Below are positions 1 through 10,898 of a DNA stretch of 64,000 nt, in pieces. A program made the translations under genes and the position numbers. The DNA comes from Flavobacteriaceae bacterium (GTDB taxonomy: Bacteria; Bacteroidota; Bacteroidia; Flavobacteriales; Flavobacteriaceae): assembly GCA_024640565.1 (NCBI GenBank), contig JAHEET010000013.1, forward strand, positions 124,001-188,000, in the 5' to 3' direction. Under the pieces are notes generated by a model. That model saw only the letters and a program-made list of their open reading frames with translations. It did not search any database and was not told the origin of the DNA. Position 1 is the first letter of the stretch. Each line of letters starts with the position of its first letter.

Positions 1-574
1 AAGTAGTATGAGATTCTACAAGTGCATAATCAATATCAGCTCTAAATGTAGAAAGCGGAATTCTACCTTCTTTAAAGTGCTCTGAACGTGCCATCTCTGC
101 ACCATTTAGACGCCCTGAAATCTGAATTTTAATTCCTTCAGCATTCATACGCATGGTTGCTTGAATAGCCATCTTAATAGCTCTCTTGTAAGAAATTCTA
201 TTTTCAATTTGACGTGCAACACTAGCCGCTACTAACTTCGCATCTAATTCTGGACGTTTAATTTCAAAAATATTAATTTGAACATCTTTTCCTGTAATTT
301 TCTTAAGCTCTTCTTTTAACTTGTCTACCTCTTGACCTCCTTTACCAATAATGATACCTGGACGTGCAGTGGTGATAGTAACGGTTACAAGTTTAAGCGT
401 ACGCTCAATAATTACTCTTGATACACTTGCCTTAAATAAGCGAGCATTTACATACTTTCTTATTTTATCATCTTCAGCAATCTTGTCTCCGTAGTCATTT
501 CCACCGTACCAGTTAGATTCCCAACCTCTGATGATTCCTAATCGATTTCCTATTGGATTCGTTTTTTGTCCCAT
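1..574 (-). CDS. rpsC: 30S ribosomal protein S3 (partial, C-terminus beyond window)
   Basis: Minus-strand reading gives [25 protein letters not shown]..., with [12 protein letters not shown] motif; operon context. Confidence 0.95.
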   Translation of the reverse strand, partial: MGQKTNPIGNRLGIIRGWESNWYGGNDYGDKIAEDDKIRKYVNARLFKASVSRVIIERTLKLVTVTITTARPGIIIGKGGQEVDKLKEELKKITGKDVQINIFEIKRPELDAKLVAASVARQIENRISYKRAIKMAIQATMRMNAEGIKIQISGRLNGAEMARSEHFKEGRIPLSTFRADIDYALVESHTT

Positions 575-585
575 TTCTACTTTGA

Positions 586-990
586 TTAATTACTTTTATT
601 TTTACTTCCTAACTCAATAGTAACGTGATTAGAACGCTTGCGAATTCTATGTGCACGCCCTTGTGGAGCAGGTCTTAATCTTTTTAACATTCCTGCGCTA
701 TCCACACAAATTGTTTTGACAAACAATCCAGCTTCTTCAATACTTGCATCAGCATTTTTGGCTTGCCAGTTTGCAATTGCAGACAATAACAATTTCTCTA
801 AATTGATAGATGCTTCTTTTGGGCTAAATTTTAAGATTTGTAAAGCTTTTTCAACTTCAACACCTCTTACTTGATTAGCTACTAAACGCATTTTCCTTGG
901 TGATGTAGGGCAGTTAGTAAGCTTCGCGAAAGCTTTGTGCTTTCTCGCTTCTTTTAACTGATCTGCCATATTTTTTTTACGAACTCCCAT
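586..990 (-). CDS. rplV: 50S ribosomal protein L22
   Basis: [40 protein letters not shown]; operon context. Confidence 0.97.
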   Translation of the reverse strand: MGVRKKNMADQLKEARKHKAFAKLTNCPTSPRKMRLVANQVRGVEVEKALQILKFSPKEASINLEKLLLSAIANWQAKNADASIEEAGLFVKTICVDSAGMLKRLRPAPQGRAHRIRKRSNHVTIELGSKNKSN

Positions 991-995
991 AGCTA

Positions 996-1274
996 CTATT
1001 TTTTACCTTTATTTTTTGCACCTGCATGTCCTCTAAATGAACGTGTTGGTGAAAATTCGCCTAACTTATGACCTACCATGTTTTCTGTAACATAGACAGG
1101 TACAAACTGACGTCCATTATGAACTGCAATTGTTTGTCCTACGAAATCAGGAGTAATCATACTTGCTCTCGACCAAGTTTTGATAACTGTTTTGCTTCCT
1201 GCTTCCACATTGGCCAACACTTTTTTCTCTAATTTATAGTGAACGAAAGGTCCTTTTTTTAATGATCTTGCCAT
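996..1274 (-). CDS. rpsS: 30S ribosomal protein S19
   Basis: [11 protein letters not shown]...; [18 protein letters not shown]. Confidence 0.98.
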   Translation of the reverse strand: MARSLKKGPFVHYKLEKKVLANVEAGSKTVIKTWSRASMITPDFVGQTIAVHNGRQFVPVYVTENMVGHKLGEFSPTRSFRGHAGAKNKGKK

Positions 1275-1277
1275 AAC

Positions 1278-2102
1278 TTATTTCTTTCTACGTTCTATAA
1301 TGTATTTATTACTTGCTTTTTTCTTAGATCTTGTTTTAAATCCTTTCGCAGGGATTCCGTTTCTAGATCTTGGATGTCCACCAGAAGCTCTACCTTCTCC
1401 ACCTCCCATTGGGTGATCGACAGGGTTCATTCTTACAGCGTTCACTCTTGGTCTTCTACCCAACCATCTTCTTCTACCTGCTTTACCAGATACTAGTAAT
1501 TGATGATCTGAATTGGATACAACTCCAATAGTAGCATTACAAGTCAATAAAACAAGTCTTGTTTCTCCTGAAGGTAACTTAATGGTAGCGTACTTACCGT
1601 CTCTTGCCATTAACTGTGCAAAAGATCCTGCAGAACGCGCCATCACTGCTCCTTGACCAGGGTGTAGTTCAATACATGAAATCGTAGTCCCTAAAGGAAT
1701 TTCACTTAACAACATCGTATTTCCAACTTCTGGAGCAACATTGCTTCCTGATACTACTGTTTGACCTACTTCTAAACCGTTTTGTGCTATTACATAACGT
1801 TTTTCTCCATCAGCATAATTTAATAGTGCAATAAATGCCGTACGATTTGGATCGTATTCTATTGTTTTTACTGTTGCAGGGATATTGTGCTTATCTCTTT
1901 TAAAATCGATAATACGATATTTCTGTTTGTGACCACCTCCGATATTACGAGTTGTCATTCTACCCTGATTGTTTCGACCTCCAGATCTTTTTTTCGGAGC
2001 AAGTAAACTTTTCTCCGGCTTATCAGTTGTTATGGCGTCGAACCCATTTACAACTCTAAAACGCTGACCTGGTGTTATTGGTTTTAATTTTCTAACTGAC
2101 AT
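1278..2102 (-). CDS. rplB: 50S ribosomal protein L2
   Basis: [38 protein letters not shown]. Confidence 0.98.
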   Translation of the reverse strand: MSVRKLKPITPGQRFRVVNGFDAITTDKPEKSLLAPKKRSGGRNNQGRMTTRNIGGGHKQKYRIIDFKRDKHNIPATVKTIEYDPNRTAFIALLNYADGEKRYVIAQNGLEVGQTVVSGSNVAPEVGNTMLLSEIPLGTTISCIELHPGQGAVMARSAGSFAQLMARDGKYATIKLPSGETRLVLLTCNATIGVVSNSDHQLLVSGKAGRRRWLGRRPRVNAVRMNPVDHPMGGGEGRASGGHPRSRNGIPAKGFKTRSKKKASNKYIIERRKK

Positions 2103-2114
2103 TTTTGTCTTTTC

Positions 2115-2405
2115 TTAAATATTGTTATAAAAATCAATACTATCTCCTTCTGCTAACTGCACAATCGCTTTTTTATACCCACTCTTGATACCTGTAACTA
2201 AACCTTTCTTAGTAAACTTAGTATTTCTTTGAATTGGGTAATTTAAAGTTTTTACGCTTGAAATAGAAACTCCATATGCTGCTTCAACAGCACCTTTAAT
2301 TTCTATCTTGTTGGCTTTTTTATCTACAACAAATGTATAACGATTGAATACCTCGCTATCGTTGGTTGCTTTTTCCGTAATAATAGGTTTTATTAAAATA
2401 CTCAT
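2115..2405 (-). CDS. rplW: 50S ribosomal protein L23
   Basis: IIKPIITEKAT...YTFVVDKKANKIEIKGAVE; operon position. Confidence 0.97.
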   Translation of the reverse strand: MSILIKPIITEKATNDSEVFNRYTFVVDKKANKIEIKGAVEAAYGVSISSVKTLNYPIQRNTKFTKKGLVTGIKSGYKKAIVQLAEGDSIDFYNNI

Positions 2406-2410
2406 ATCTA

Positions 2411-3040
2411 TTATTTGCTAAAGTTTGACTCGATTAACGCTAATGAACCTTCTGTAAGTACTACTTTACTGGCATTTAAAACACCATAAGTACTAATATC
2501 CGCCCCAGTGATAACTTGAGTTCTTGTTAAATTTCGTGATGACAAATACACATTGTTATTTGCGCCTGATAACACAAACAAGGACTTTTGGTTTTCCAAC
2601 CCTAATGCTTTTAATACATTTACAAAATTCTTCGTCTTAGGGGTATCGAAATCAAAGTTCTCTACTACGACTAAGTTGTTTTCTTTTGCTTGTGTACTTA
2701 ACGCTGATTTACGCGCTAAACGTTTTAAGTTCTTGTTGAGTTTGAAAGAATAATCTCTAGGTCTTGGTCCGAACATACGTCCACCTCCTCTAAAAACACC
2801 GGACTTGATAGATCCTGCTCTGGCAGTACCCGTTCCTTTTTGTTTTTTGATTTTTCTTGTACTTCCAGCGATCTCAGCTCTCTCTTTCGATTTGTGAGTT
2901 CCCTGTCTTTTGTTTGCCAAATGCTGCTTTACATCTAAGTAAATTGCATGATTGTTAGGCGCTATTTCGAATACATCGCTAGAAAGTTCAACTTTCCTAC
3001 CTGTATCTTTTCCTGTAATATCTAAAACTGCTACTTTCAT
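2411..3040 (-). CDS. rplD: 50S ribosomal protein L4
   Basis: [40 protein letters not shown]-type core. Confidence 0.97.
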   Translation of the reverse strand: MKVAVLDITGKDTGRKVELSSDVFEIAPNNHAIYLDVKQHLANKRQGTHKSKERAEIAGSTRKIKKQKGTGTARAGSIKSGVFRGGGRMFGPRPRDYSFKLNKNLKRLARKSALSTQAKENNLVVVENFDFDTPKTKNFVNVLKALGLENQKSLFVLSGANNNVYLSSRNLTRTQVITGADISTYGVLNASKVVLTEGSLALIESNFSK

Positions 3041-3657
3041 TATTTCTGAATAGTTACGTAAGCATTTTTGTGTCCAGGAACTGCTCCTTTAACAACAAGT
3101 AAGTTCTTTTCAGCAACTACTTTTAATACTCTTAGATTTTGTACTTTAACGGTGTCTCCACCCATTCTACCAGCCATACGCATTCCTTTGAATACTCTTG
3201 CTGGATATGATGCTGCTCCAATCGATCCTGGCGCTCTTAAACGGTTATGTTGTCCGTGTGTTGCTTGTCCAACACCTGCAAATCCATGACGCTTAACAAC
3301 CCCCTGGAATCCTTTCCCTTTTGAAGTACCCGATACATCAACAAACTCACCTTCTTCAAAAAGTGAAACGGATAACGAATCTCCTAATTTATACTCCTCT
3401 TCAAATCCTTGAAATTCAATGACTTTTCTTTTTGCAGTAGTTCCGGCCTTTTTAAAGTGACCATCTAAAGCCTTATTAGAGCTTTTTGCTTTTTTGTCAT
3501 CGAAACCAAGTTGTAACGCATTGTATCCGTCAACCTCGATGGTTCTGACTTGGGTGACAACACAAGGACCTGCTTCGATTACTGTACAAGGAATGTTCTT
3601 CCCGTTTTCGTCGAATAAGCTGGTCATCCCAATTTTTCTTCCTATTAACCCTGACAT
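3040..3657 (-). CDS. rplC: 50S ribosomal protein L3
   Basis: [20 protein letters not shown]...[19 protein letters not shown]. Confidence 0.97.
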   Translation of the reverse strand: MSGLIGRKIGMTSLFDENGKNIPCTVIEAGPCVVTQVRTIEVDGYNALQLGFDDKKAKSSNKALDGHFKKAGTTAKRKVIEFQGFEEEYKLGDSLSVSLFEEGEFVDVSGTSKGKGFQGVVKRHGFAGVGQATHGQHNRLRAPGSIGAASYPARVFKGMRMAGRMGGDTVKVQNLRVLKVVAEKNLLVVKGAVPGHKNAYVTIQK

Positions 3658-3768
3658 TTAGTTAAGATTTAAGACGATAGATTTGTTTATCCAGCGCGTC
3701 TCTATTAATAATTAATTATTTGAAACAAATGTTTCTTATACTGCCTGACAATTTTCTCTAAAAAAAAA

Positions 3769-3792
3769 CAGCGCAAAACAAATTCAACGCTG
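3769..3792 (-). terminator. Candidate attenuator hairpin in the rplC leader
   Basis: Minus strand CAGCG-loop-CGCTG followed directly by a run of T, between promoter and rplC start. Confidence 0.45.
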
Positions 3793-3900
3793 ATTTTGTT
3801 TTTCCGTTTTTCCTTTGCGAAACGCGCCGGACATGTCTTCAATCCCTATTAATACTGGAAAAATGACTAAAAAAGCCTAATACTTCCAATTAACAGGTTG

Positions 3901-3930
3901 CAAATGTACTAAATTTATTCTGATTTCAAA
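3901..3930 (-). promoter_or_regulatory. Bacteroidota-type promoter for the rplC operon
   Basis: Minus strand TTTG-N18-TACATTTG, matching TTTG/TAnnTTTG consensus, in the rpsJ-rplC gap. Confidence 0.7.
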
Positions 3931-4002
3931 GTCGTTCGACATAAAAATTAATGAATCCTTCGGATTCAAAAAAAAACTGTGGAGCGATTTAAAAAAAAAC
4001 CC

Positions 4003-4033
4003 AAAAAAAATAGGCTTACTAGCCTATTTTTTT
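4003..4033. terminator. Bidirectional intrinsic terminator after rpsJ
   Basis: AAAAAAAATAGGCTtactAGCCTATTTTTTT. Confidence 0.85.
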
Positions 4034-4042
4034 ATTTAGTAC

Positions 4043-4348
4043 TTATACTTTGATCTCAACTTCAACACCGCTTGGTAATTCCAGTTTCATTAAAGCATCG
4101 ATAGTCTTTGATGAAGAACTATAAATGTCTAATAATCTTTTGTATGCAGATAATTGAAATTGCTCTCTTGATTTTTTATTTACGTGTGGTGAACGCAAAA
4201 CTGTAAAAATCTTTTTATGTGTAGGTAAGGGTATTGGTCCATTTACAACTGCACCCGTACTTTTAACCGTCTTTACGATTTTTTCAGCAGATTTATCTAC
4301 TAAGTTATAATCATAAGATTTTAATTTAATTCTAATTTTTTGACTCAT
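4043..4348 (-). CDS. rpsJ: 30S ribosomal protein S10
   Basis: [50 protein letters not shown]. Confidence 0.98.
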   Translation of the reverse strand: MSQKIRIKLKSYDYNLVDKSAEKIVKTVKSTGAVVNGPIPLPTHKKIFTVLRSPHVNKKSREQFQLSAYKRLLDIYSSSSKTIDALMKLELPSGVEVEIKV

Positions 4349-4366
4349 CTTAATTCTATTTGTAGA

Positions 4367-6484
4367 TTAACCTTTTGCTTTTGCGATTACTTCTTCAGAT
4401 ACATTGGAAGGTGTTTCTGAATAGTGTGAGAATTCCATGGTAGATGTTGCTCTACCAGAAGACATCGTTCTTAAAGCAGTAACATATCCAAACATTTCAG
4501 ATAGTGGCACTAACGCCTTCACAACTTTAGATCCATTACGGTCACTCATATCATTGACTTGACCTCTTCTTCTGTTTAAATCTCCAACAATATCCCCCAT
4601 GTTTTCTTCAGGAGTTAATACCTCTAATTTCATCAATGGCTCCATGATTTTTGCTTTTGCAGATTTTGCAGAAGCTTTGTACCCCATTTTAGCCGCTAAC
4701 TCAAAAGATAAGGCATCCGAATCCACCGCGTGGAAAGAACCATCCTTTAAAGTAACTTTCATTGAATCCATTTCGTAACCAGCTAAAGGACCATTCTTCA
4801 TGGCTTCTCTAAATCCTTTCTCTACAGAAGGGACAAATTCACGAGGAACATTACCACCTTTAATAACGGACTCAAACTGTAAACCTTGAACACCTTCATC
4901 TGCAGGCTCTATTGTAAATACAATATCTGCAAATTTACCACGTCCACCAGATTGTTTCTTATACACCTCTCTGTGGTCTGCAGCAGCAGTAATTGCTTCC
5001 TTATACTCAACTTGTGGTTGACCTTGGTTTACTTCTACTTTAAACTCACGCTTCAATCGATCTACAATAACGTCTAAGTGCAACTCACCCATCCCAGAAA
5101 TAATTGTCTGTCCTGAAGCTTCGTCTGAACGCACCGTAAATGTTGGATCTTCCTCAGCTAATTTCCCAAGTCCGATTCCTAATTTATCTACATCCGCTTT
5201 TGTTTTCGGTTCTACTGCAATACCAATTACTGGGTCTGGAAAATCCATTGATTCTAAGACAATAGGACTTTTCTCAGCAGTAAGTGTATCTCCTGTTTTG
5301 ATAGACTTAAATCCAACAGCAGCACCAATATCACCCGCCTCAATAAAATCAATTGCATTTTGCTTGTTCGCGTGCATTTGATAGATACGTGAGATACGTT
5401 CTTTTTTACCTGAACTGTTGTTTAAAACGTAAGAACCTGCATCTAAACGACCCGAATACGCTCTAAAAAATGCCAAACGACCTACAAAAGGATCGGTAGC
5501 AATTTTAAATGCTAAAGCCGCGAAAGGCTCTTTTACATCTGGCTTACGAATTTCTTCTTCACCGGTCTCTGGATTTGTTCCTACAATTCCTTCTTTGTCT
5601 GTTGGAGAAGGTAAATAACGACATACAGCATCTAACAAGAACTGAACTCCTTTATTTTTAAATGCAGAACCACAAATCATTGGAATGATGGCCATATCCA
5701 TCACAGCAGCTCTTAATGCAGAATGCACTTCTTCTTCTGTAATAGAATCTTCATCTTCCATGAATTTTTCTAAAAGATTCTCGTCATAACTCGCTACTTC
5801 CTCAATTAAAAGGGCACGGTACTTACGAGCTTCTTCTTTCATATCCTCAGGAATTTCGACCACATCAAATGTAGCTCCCTGAGTTGCATCGTGCCATATG
5901 ATAGCACGGTTCTTTACTAAATCAATAATTCCTTTAAACTCATCTTCGTCACCAATGTTTAAAACAATTGGTACCGCGTTTGACTTTAACATATCTTTTA
6001 CTTGCTGACAAACACCTAAAAAGTCAGATCCTTGACGGTCCATTTTATTAACGAAACCAATTCTAGGAACTTTGTAGTTGTCGGCTAATCTCCAGTTTGT
6101 TTCAGACTGAGGTTCAACACCATCAACAGCACTAAACAAGAAAACCAATCCATCCAATACACGTAAAGATCTGTTTACTTCTACCGTAAAATCTACGTGA
6201 CCTGGTGTGTCAATAATATTAAAGTGATACCCTTTTGTGTCTGGAGTTTTTTCTCCGTTTTCAATTGGGAAATCCCATGTACATGTTGTAGCTGCAGAAG
6301 TAATTGTAATACCTCTTTCTTGCTCTTGCTCCATCCAGTCCATTGTAGCTGCCCCATCATGAACTTCCCCAATCTTGTGAGAAACTCCTGTATAGTACAA
6401 TACACGTTCTGTTGTTGTGGTCTTACCAGCGTCAATATGCGCTGCAATCCCAATATTTCTTGTAAATTTTAAATCTCTAGCCAT
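4367..6484 (-). CDS. fusA: Elongation factor G
   Basis: [40 protein letters not shown]. Confidence 0.99.
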   Translation of the reverse strand: MARDLKFTRNIGIAAHIDAGKTTTTERVLYYTGVSHKIGEVHDGAATMDWMEQEQERGITITSAATTCTWDFPIENGEKTPDTKGYHFNIIDTPGHVDFTVEVNRSLRVLDGLVFLFSAVDGVEPQSETNWRLADNYKVPRIGFVNKMDRQGSDFLGVCQQVKDMLKSNAVPIVLNIGDEDEFKGIIDLVKNRAIIWHDATQGATFDVVEIPEDMKEEARKYRALLIEEVASYDENLLEKFMEDEDSITEEEVHSALRAAVMDMAIIPMICGSAFKNKGVQFLLDAVCRYLPSPTDKEGIVGTNPETGEEEIRKPDVKEPFAALAFKIATDPFVGRLAFFRAYSGRLDAGSYVLNNSSGKKERISRIYQMHANKQNAIDFIEAGDIGAAVGFKSIKTGDTLTAEKSPIVLESMDFPDPVIGIAVEPKTKADVDKLGIGLGKLAEEDPTFTVRSDEASGQTIISGMGELHLDVIVDRLKREFKVEVNQGQPQVEYKEAITAAADHREVYKKQSGGRGKFADIVFTIEPADEGVQGLQFESVIKGGNVPREFVPSVEKGFREAMKNGPLAGYEMDSMKVTLKDGSFHAVDSDALSFELAAKMGYKASAKSAKAKIMEPLMKLEVLTPEENMGDIVGDLNRRRGQVNDMSDRNGSKVVKALVPLSEMFGYVTALRTMSSGRATSTMEFSHYSETPSNVSEEVIAKAKG

Positions 6485-6489
6485 TTCTA

Positions 6490-6969
6490 TTAAAATCTAA
6501 AGTGAGAGAATGCCTTGTTTGCTTCTGCCATTTTGTGAGTATCCGTTCGCTTTTTAACAGCAGCACCTTCTTCTTTGGCAGCCGCTAAAATCTCAGCAGC
6601 TAATCTTTGCGCCATGGTTTTTTCATTACGCTTTCTAGCATAAAGAATCATCCACTTAATGGCCATAGATACTTTACGATCTGGTCTAATTTGCATTGGA
6701 ATTTGGAAAGTAGCTCCACCAACACGACGAGATCTTACTTCTACGTGTGGCATTACATGTGACAATCCTTCTTTCCACAATTCTAAAGATGATTTCTCTT
6801 CATCTTCTCCTTTTTTCTGTTCTACAATGTCTAACGCATCATAAAATACTTTGAACGCTACAGACTTCTTACCTGCCCACATTAAGTTGTTCACAAAACG
6901 TGTTGCTAACTGATCGTTAAACTTTGGGTCCGGTAAAAGGACTCTTTTTTTCGCTCTTCTTTTTCTCAT
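6490..6969 (-). CDS. rpsG: 30S ribosomal protein S7
   Basis: [33 protein letters not shown]. Confidence 0.98.
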   Translation of the reverse strand: MRKRRAKKRVLLPDPKFNDQLATRFVNNLMWAGKKSVAFKVFYDALDIVEQKKGEDEEKSSLELWKEGLSHVMPHVEVRSRRVGGATFQIPMQIRPDRKVSMAIKWMILYARKRNEKTMAQRLAAEILAAAKEEGAAVKKRTDTHKMAEANKAFSHFRF

Positions 6970-6998
6970 GTCTTTACATTAAAAAAGTTAATTAATAA

Positions 6999-7373
6999 TT
7001 ACTTCTTTGGGCGTTTTGCTCCATACTTTGATCGTCGTTGGGTTCTTCCCTCAACGCCCGCTGTATCTAAAGCACCACGTACAACGTGATACTTAACTCC
7101 TGGCAAATCTTTTACCCTTCCACCTCTAACTAATACTATCGAGTGCTCTTGTAGATTATGTCCTTCACCTGGGATGTATGCGTTTATCTCATTACCATTG
7201 GTCAATCTAACTCTTGCAACTTTACGCATTGCTGAATTAGGTTTCTTTGGTGTTGTAGTATAAACACGTGTACAAACTCCACGTCTTTGAGGACAAGACG
7301 ACAAAGCAGCCGATTTACTCTTCTTAGTTATTTTGGTTCTTCCTTTACGAACTAATTGTTGAATAGTTGGCAT
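6999..7373 (-). CDS. rpsL: 30S ribosomal protein S12
   Basis: [49 protein letters not shown]. Confidence 0.99.
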   Translation of the reverse strand: MPTIQQLVRKGRTKITKKSKSAALSSCPQRRGVCTRVYTTTPKKPNSAMRKVARVRLTNGNEINAYIPGEGHNLQEHSIVLVRGGRVKDLPGVKYHVVRGALDTAGVEGRTQRRSKYGAKRPKK

Positions 7374-7431
7374 ACTAAATAATTCTTGTTTTCGTTTATA
7401 TTAAACCTTGCTCTTATTTTCTAAGAGTGCG

Positions 7432-7462
7432 CAAATGTACGACTAATTTCTAGGTATACAAA
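7432..7462 (-). promoter_or_regulatory. Bacteroidota-type promoter of the rpsL-rpsG-fusA-rpsJ operon
   Basis: Minus strand TTTG-N19-TACATTTG, matching the -33/-7 consensus, upstream of rpsL. Confidence 0.8.
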
Positions 7463-7485
7463 TAGGAGGGAGTTATTTTTTTAAA

Positions 7486-9219
7486 ATGACGCTGTTTAGA
7501 AGACTATTCCTTCTTTTTATTTTACTTTTGAATGCGCATTTTGTCTTATCTATGAACAAAAAAACATTTTTTTGCCTCCTAAGTATTTGTTGCTTCTTTT
7601 TTACAAAGGAACTACAAGGACAAAAGTTGCGCTTAAAAATTGATGCAGCACAGAAAAGAAACAAAGCACCACTTAGCAACATTCCCTATCAAAAAAATCA
7701 TTTAGATATGAGCTCCTTATATAAGGAGACCACCCGCATTGAAAAGCAATTAAAACTGGCTGGATATTTCAGTGTGCAAATTCAAAAATTTTTAACAACA
7801 AACGACACTACAAAAGTGACCTTTAGTCTTGGTGATAAAATTGAGACCGCTCACCTATCTGTTGATAGTACTCATATAAAATTACTTAAAAAATTTAACC
7901 TAAAAAACAGAATACTCAAAATTACTGCATCCAATTTAGAGAACACTCTAAAAGAAATCACCCAACAACTGGATGCGAATGGATTCTCATTTGCAGAAAC
8001 TTCTTTAAAAAACCCCTTTGTTAAAGATCGTGTTTTATTTGCCGATCTTCAGATTGTAAGTTCCAAAAAAAGAACAATCAATTCCGTAATCATAAAGGGT
8101 TATAAAAAATTTCCAAAAACTTTTGTGAACCATTTTTTAAAAATTGATGCACAAACCGTATTCAACAAATCGAAATTGAAAGAAATCTCCAAGCGATTGG
8201 AAGCGGTTTCTTTTGTCAGGCAAACCAAACCGATAGAAATCTTATTCAAAAAAGATTCGACACTGGTATACCTCTATTTAAAAAAAGAGCAAAAAAACAG
8301 TTTTGATGGATTGGTAAATTTCAACTCGGATGCCTCTGGGGGACTCCAATTAAATGGGCATCTTGATCTAAAATTACAAAACGTATTAAACCGCGGGGAG
8401 GCATTAACACTCTTATGGAATCGTTTTGACCAAGAAAGACAAGCGCTAAATTTAAAAACCCACATTCCGTTTCTTTACAACTCCCCGTTGAGCAGTGGTT
8501 TTGAATTCTCATTGTACAAACAAGACAGTACTTTTTTGAATACTGAATTTAAGACCGATTTCAGTCTTTTTTTAAATCAGAGCACGCAACTGGCAATCCA
8601 TTACGATTACAATGCATCGAAAATAATAACCGCAGCAGTAAACAGCCCAACAACCACTGCTTTTAAGAGTCAGTTTGTTGGCGTTTCCTTTCAACACGAA
8701 GTCCCTATGAACGATGTGTTTTCAAGTCAAAAAACACAACTGCTTATTTCCCCAAAAGTGGGGCAAAGAACTGCCAATTCGCAAACTGAAAATCAACTAA
8801 AAATAAAGCTATTGGCCTCCTATATTTTTGAATTCGATAAAAGAAACAGCTTGTACATTGCCAACCATTCGGGGTATTTAAATTCTAAGTCTTTCTTACA
8901 GAATGAAATGTATCGAATTGGCGGCGAAAAATCGATCCGAGGATTTAATGCCCAAAGCCTGTTTGCAACTAAATACGCATTTTTCAATGTTGCCTATCGT
9001 TTTTTAGTCTCTAAAAAATCCTTCATTTATACGATTACAGATTTCGGTCAATTTAAGGACTTAAATGCTTCAAAAAAAGCACTTAGTATTGGTGCTGGTT
9101 ATCAATTTTTAACAAACAATTCACAGGTAAATTTACATTACGCCTTGGGAAAAATAAACAACCAACCCTTTGATTACAAGACTTCTACACTGAATATCAA
9201 CTTTATAACTTATTTTTAA
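7486..9219 (+). CDS. BamA/TamA-like outer membrane protein (POTRA-type region plus beta-barrel)
   Basis: FAETSLKNPFVKDRVLFADLQIV and INSVIIKGYKKFPKTFVNHFL POTRA-like; barrel with RIGGEKSIRGFNAQSLFATKYAFFNVAYRF. Confidence 0.75.
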   Translation: MTLFRRLFLLFILLLNAHFVLSMNKKTFFCLLSICCFFFTKELQGQKLRLKIDAAQKRNKAPLSNIPYQKNHLDMSSLYKETTRIEKQLKLAGYFSVQIQKFLTTNDTTKVTFSLGDKIETAHLSVDSTHIKLLKKFNLKNRILKITASNLENTLKEITQQLDANGFSFAETSLKNPFVKDRVLFADLQIVSSKKRTINSVIIKGYKKFPKTFVNHFLKIDAQTVFNKSKLKEISKRLEAVSFVRQTKPIEILFKKDSTLVYLYLKKEQKNSFDGLVNFNSDASGGLQLNGHLDLKLQNVLNRGEALTLLWNRFDQERQALNLKTHIPFLYNSPLSSGFEFSLYKQDSTFLNTEFKTDFSLFLNQSTQLAIHYDYNASKIITAAVNSPTTTAFKSQFVGVSFQHEVPMNDVFSSQKTQLLISPKVGQRTANSQTENQLKIKLLASYIFEFDKRNSLYIANHSGYLNSKSFLQNEMYRIGGEKSIRGFNAQSLFATKYAFFNVAYRFLVSKKSFIYTITDFGQFKDLNASKKALSIGAGYQFLTNNSQVNLHYALGKINNQPFDYKTSTLNINFITYF

Positions 9220-9345
9220 ACACCTCAATACATCTAAAATCTCCTCCCAATAAGTTCGTTAAAAATTAACATCATTTAACTTTTTTATTGTTTTATTAAC
9301 ATGGGTTAATTAATTTTATCCCTGAAATAATTCAAATAAAAAAAA

Positions 9346-10316
9346 ATGAAAACAAAGTTAAAAGGAATTTTAACGCTATTCATAGCGTTGGTTGTGCAAA
9401 TTTCGTTTGCACAAGAAAAAACAATTTCGGGAACTGTTGGCGAAGCATCCGGAGCACTTCCTGGTGTAAGTGTGGTTATTAAAGGAACCACAACGGGTAC
9501 TGAAACTGATTTTGATGGGAAGTACTCCATAAAAGCAAACACAGAAGCTGTTTTGGTTTTTAGATACCTAGGATACACCCCTGTTGAGAGAACCGTTGGC
9601 GCTTCAAATACAATTAATGTAACCTTAACCGTTGATGAAAATAATGTCTTGGATGAGGTTGTTATTGTAGCATATGGGACTCAAACAAAACAATCTTTAA
9701 CTGGATCTGTAGGTACAGTTAAAACAAAAGATCTAGAACTTGTAAGACAATCTAATGTTGTACAAGGAATTACTGGTAAAATATCATGGGCGCTTTAACC
9801 GAAGTAGATGCAGCCGCATACATTGTACCCACAACAATTACAATTCCTGGAGGTTCAAATGAGGCAACTTTAACTATTAATTTAACAGACATAAACATGT
9901 CGCCTTTTGCTACGTAAGCTTTGGTCATTTCCCTAGAAACTTCTGCTGGCATGTACACTGGCAATGACTTGACAATGAACGTGAGTCTAAAATGCCCCAA
10001 CAATGGAAAAAAATTTAAACTGGAATTAGGTTTTGACGACTGGCCGGAAGAAGTTTACTGGAGATTGGTGGATGTGAATGCAGCCGTTATCGTAGCCGCA
10101 AGTCAAGAAAGCCCGGGATATGGTGCTTATGCCGGAATGTCTAGAGGGGAAATTACTATCCAAGAATGCATTACTTCTGGAGACTACCAATTACAAATTT
10201 TTGATTCCTATGGAGATGGTGGGACTTCCTATATTGTAACTGCAGAGGGTGTTCAAGTAGGGAGCGTTGCTGCGAATGCCTATACTATTAGTGCTACCGT
10301 AGACTTTAGTATCTAA
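9346..10316 (+). pseudogene. Collapsed SusC/third-lipoprotein remnant: SusC N-terminus joined to the tail of a paralogue of the 15715-16464 lipoprotein
   Basis: 9346-9780 parallels the start of the 10899 SusC; from ~9786 the DNA parallels 15950-16464, with an in-frame TAA in the joined tail. Confidence 0.85.
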
Positions 10317-10338
10317 TAAATAGAAAAACACTGTGATA

Positions 10339-10370
10339 AAAAAGCCACCTTAAAAGGGTGGTTTTTTTAT
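10339..10370 (+). terminator. Intrinsic terminator after the remnant locus
   Basis: AAAAAAgCCACCttaaaaGGGTGGTTTTTTT. Confidence 0.75.
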
Positions 10371-10898
10371 TATATATTCTTGAAAAAATAGTAAGATTAA
10401 TGAATGAACTACTCATAAAAGAGTATTTATTTTTAATCCTGTTACTATTTTTTTTTAGAAAAACAGATATCGTTTGAAGACAATCAATTCGATTGAATAA
10501 AAAATGACAACATGAGTAAGCACTGCCATAGTAATAAAAATTGTCCTTAACAATGTTCTACACACAAAAAAACAATTTTAAATATTACAAAAGAAAGAGT
10601 CAATAAAGGCTGCTATGAGAGCAAAAGATGCCGGAATCTTTTAGATTATTTAGGATCGTTTGAAATTATTAAAATTCGCTCATATGTAACAGCCAACCCA
10701 TCACAGGGTTGAGTGTTTTTTATTGTCAAAAATTAAAAAAATTAAAAACCATTAAACAAAAGAATTTCAGAGGATTAGCGTTTTTATTGAAAATTAAGGA
10801 TGTATTTTAAATTTATTTTAAACGAATTAATGTTAAATAATTGTTTTTTTAAGATAATTTTAAGACTTTTGGGGTTAAATAATTCAAATAATCATAAA

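Noticed and set aside
638-874. Plus-strand ORF opposite rplV
   Set aside because: Antisense to a conserved ribosomal protein gene; no family resemblance. The same applies to 2553-2753, 3068-3289, 4886-5077, 6197-6472 and 6659-6844
10571-10720. Possible YqeY-like fragment (ESIKAAMRAKDAGIF) in the gap before SusC
   Set aside because: Only about 15 residues of weak resemblance, followed by stops; cannot be supported without a profile search
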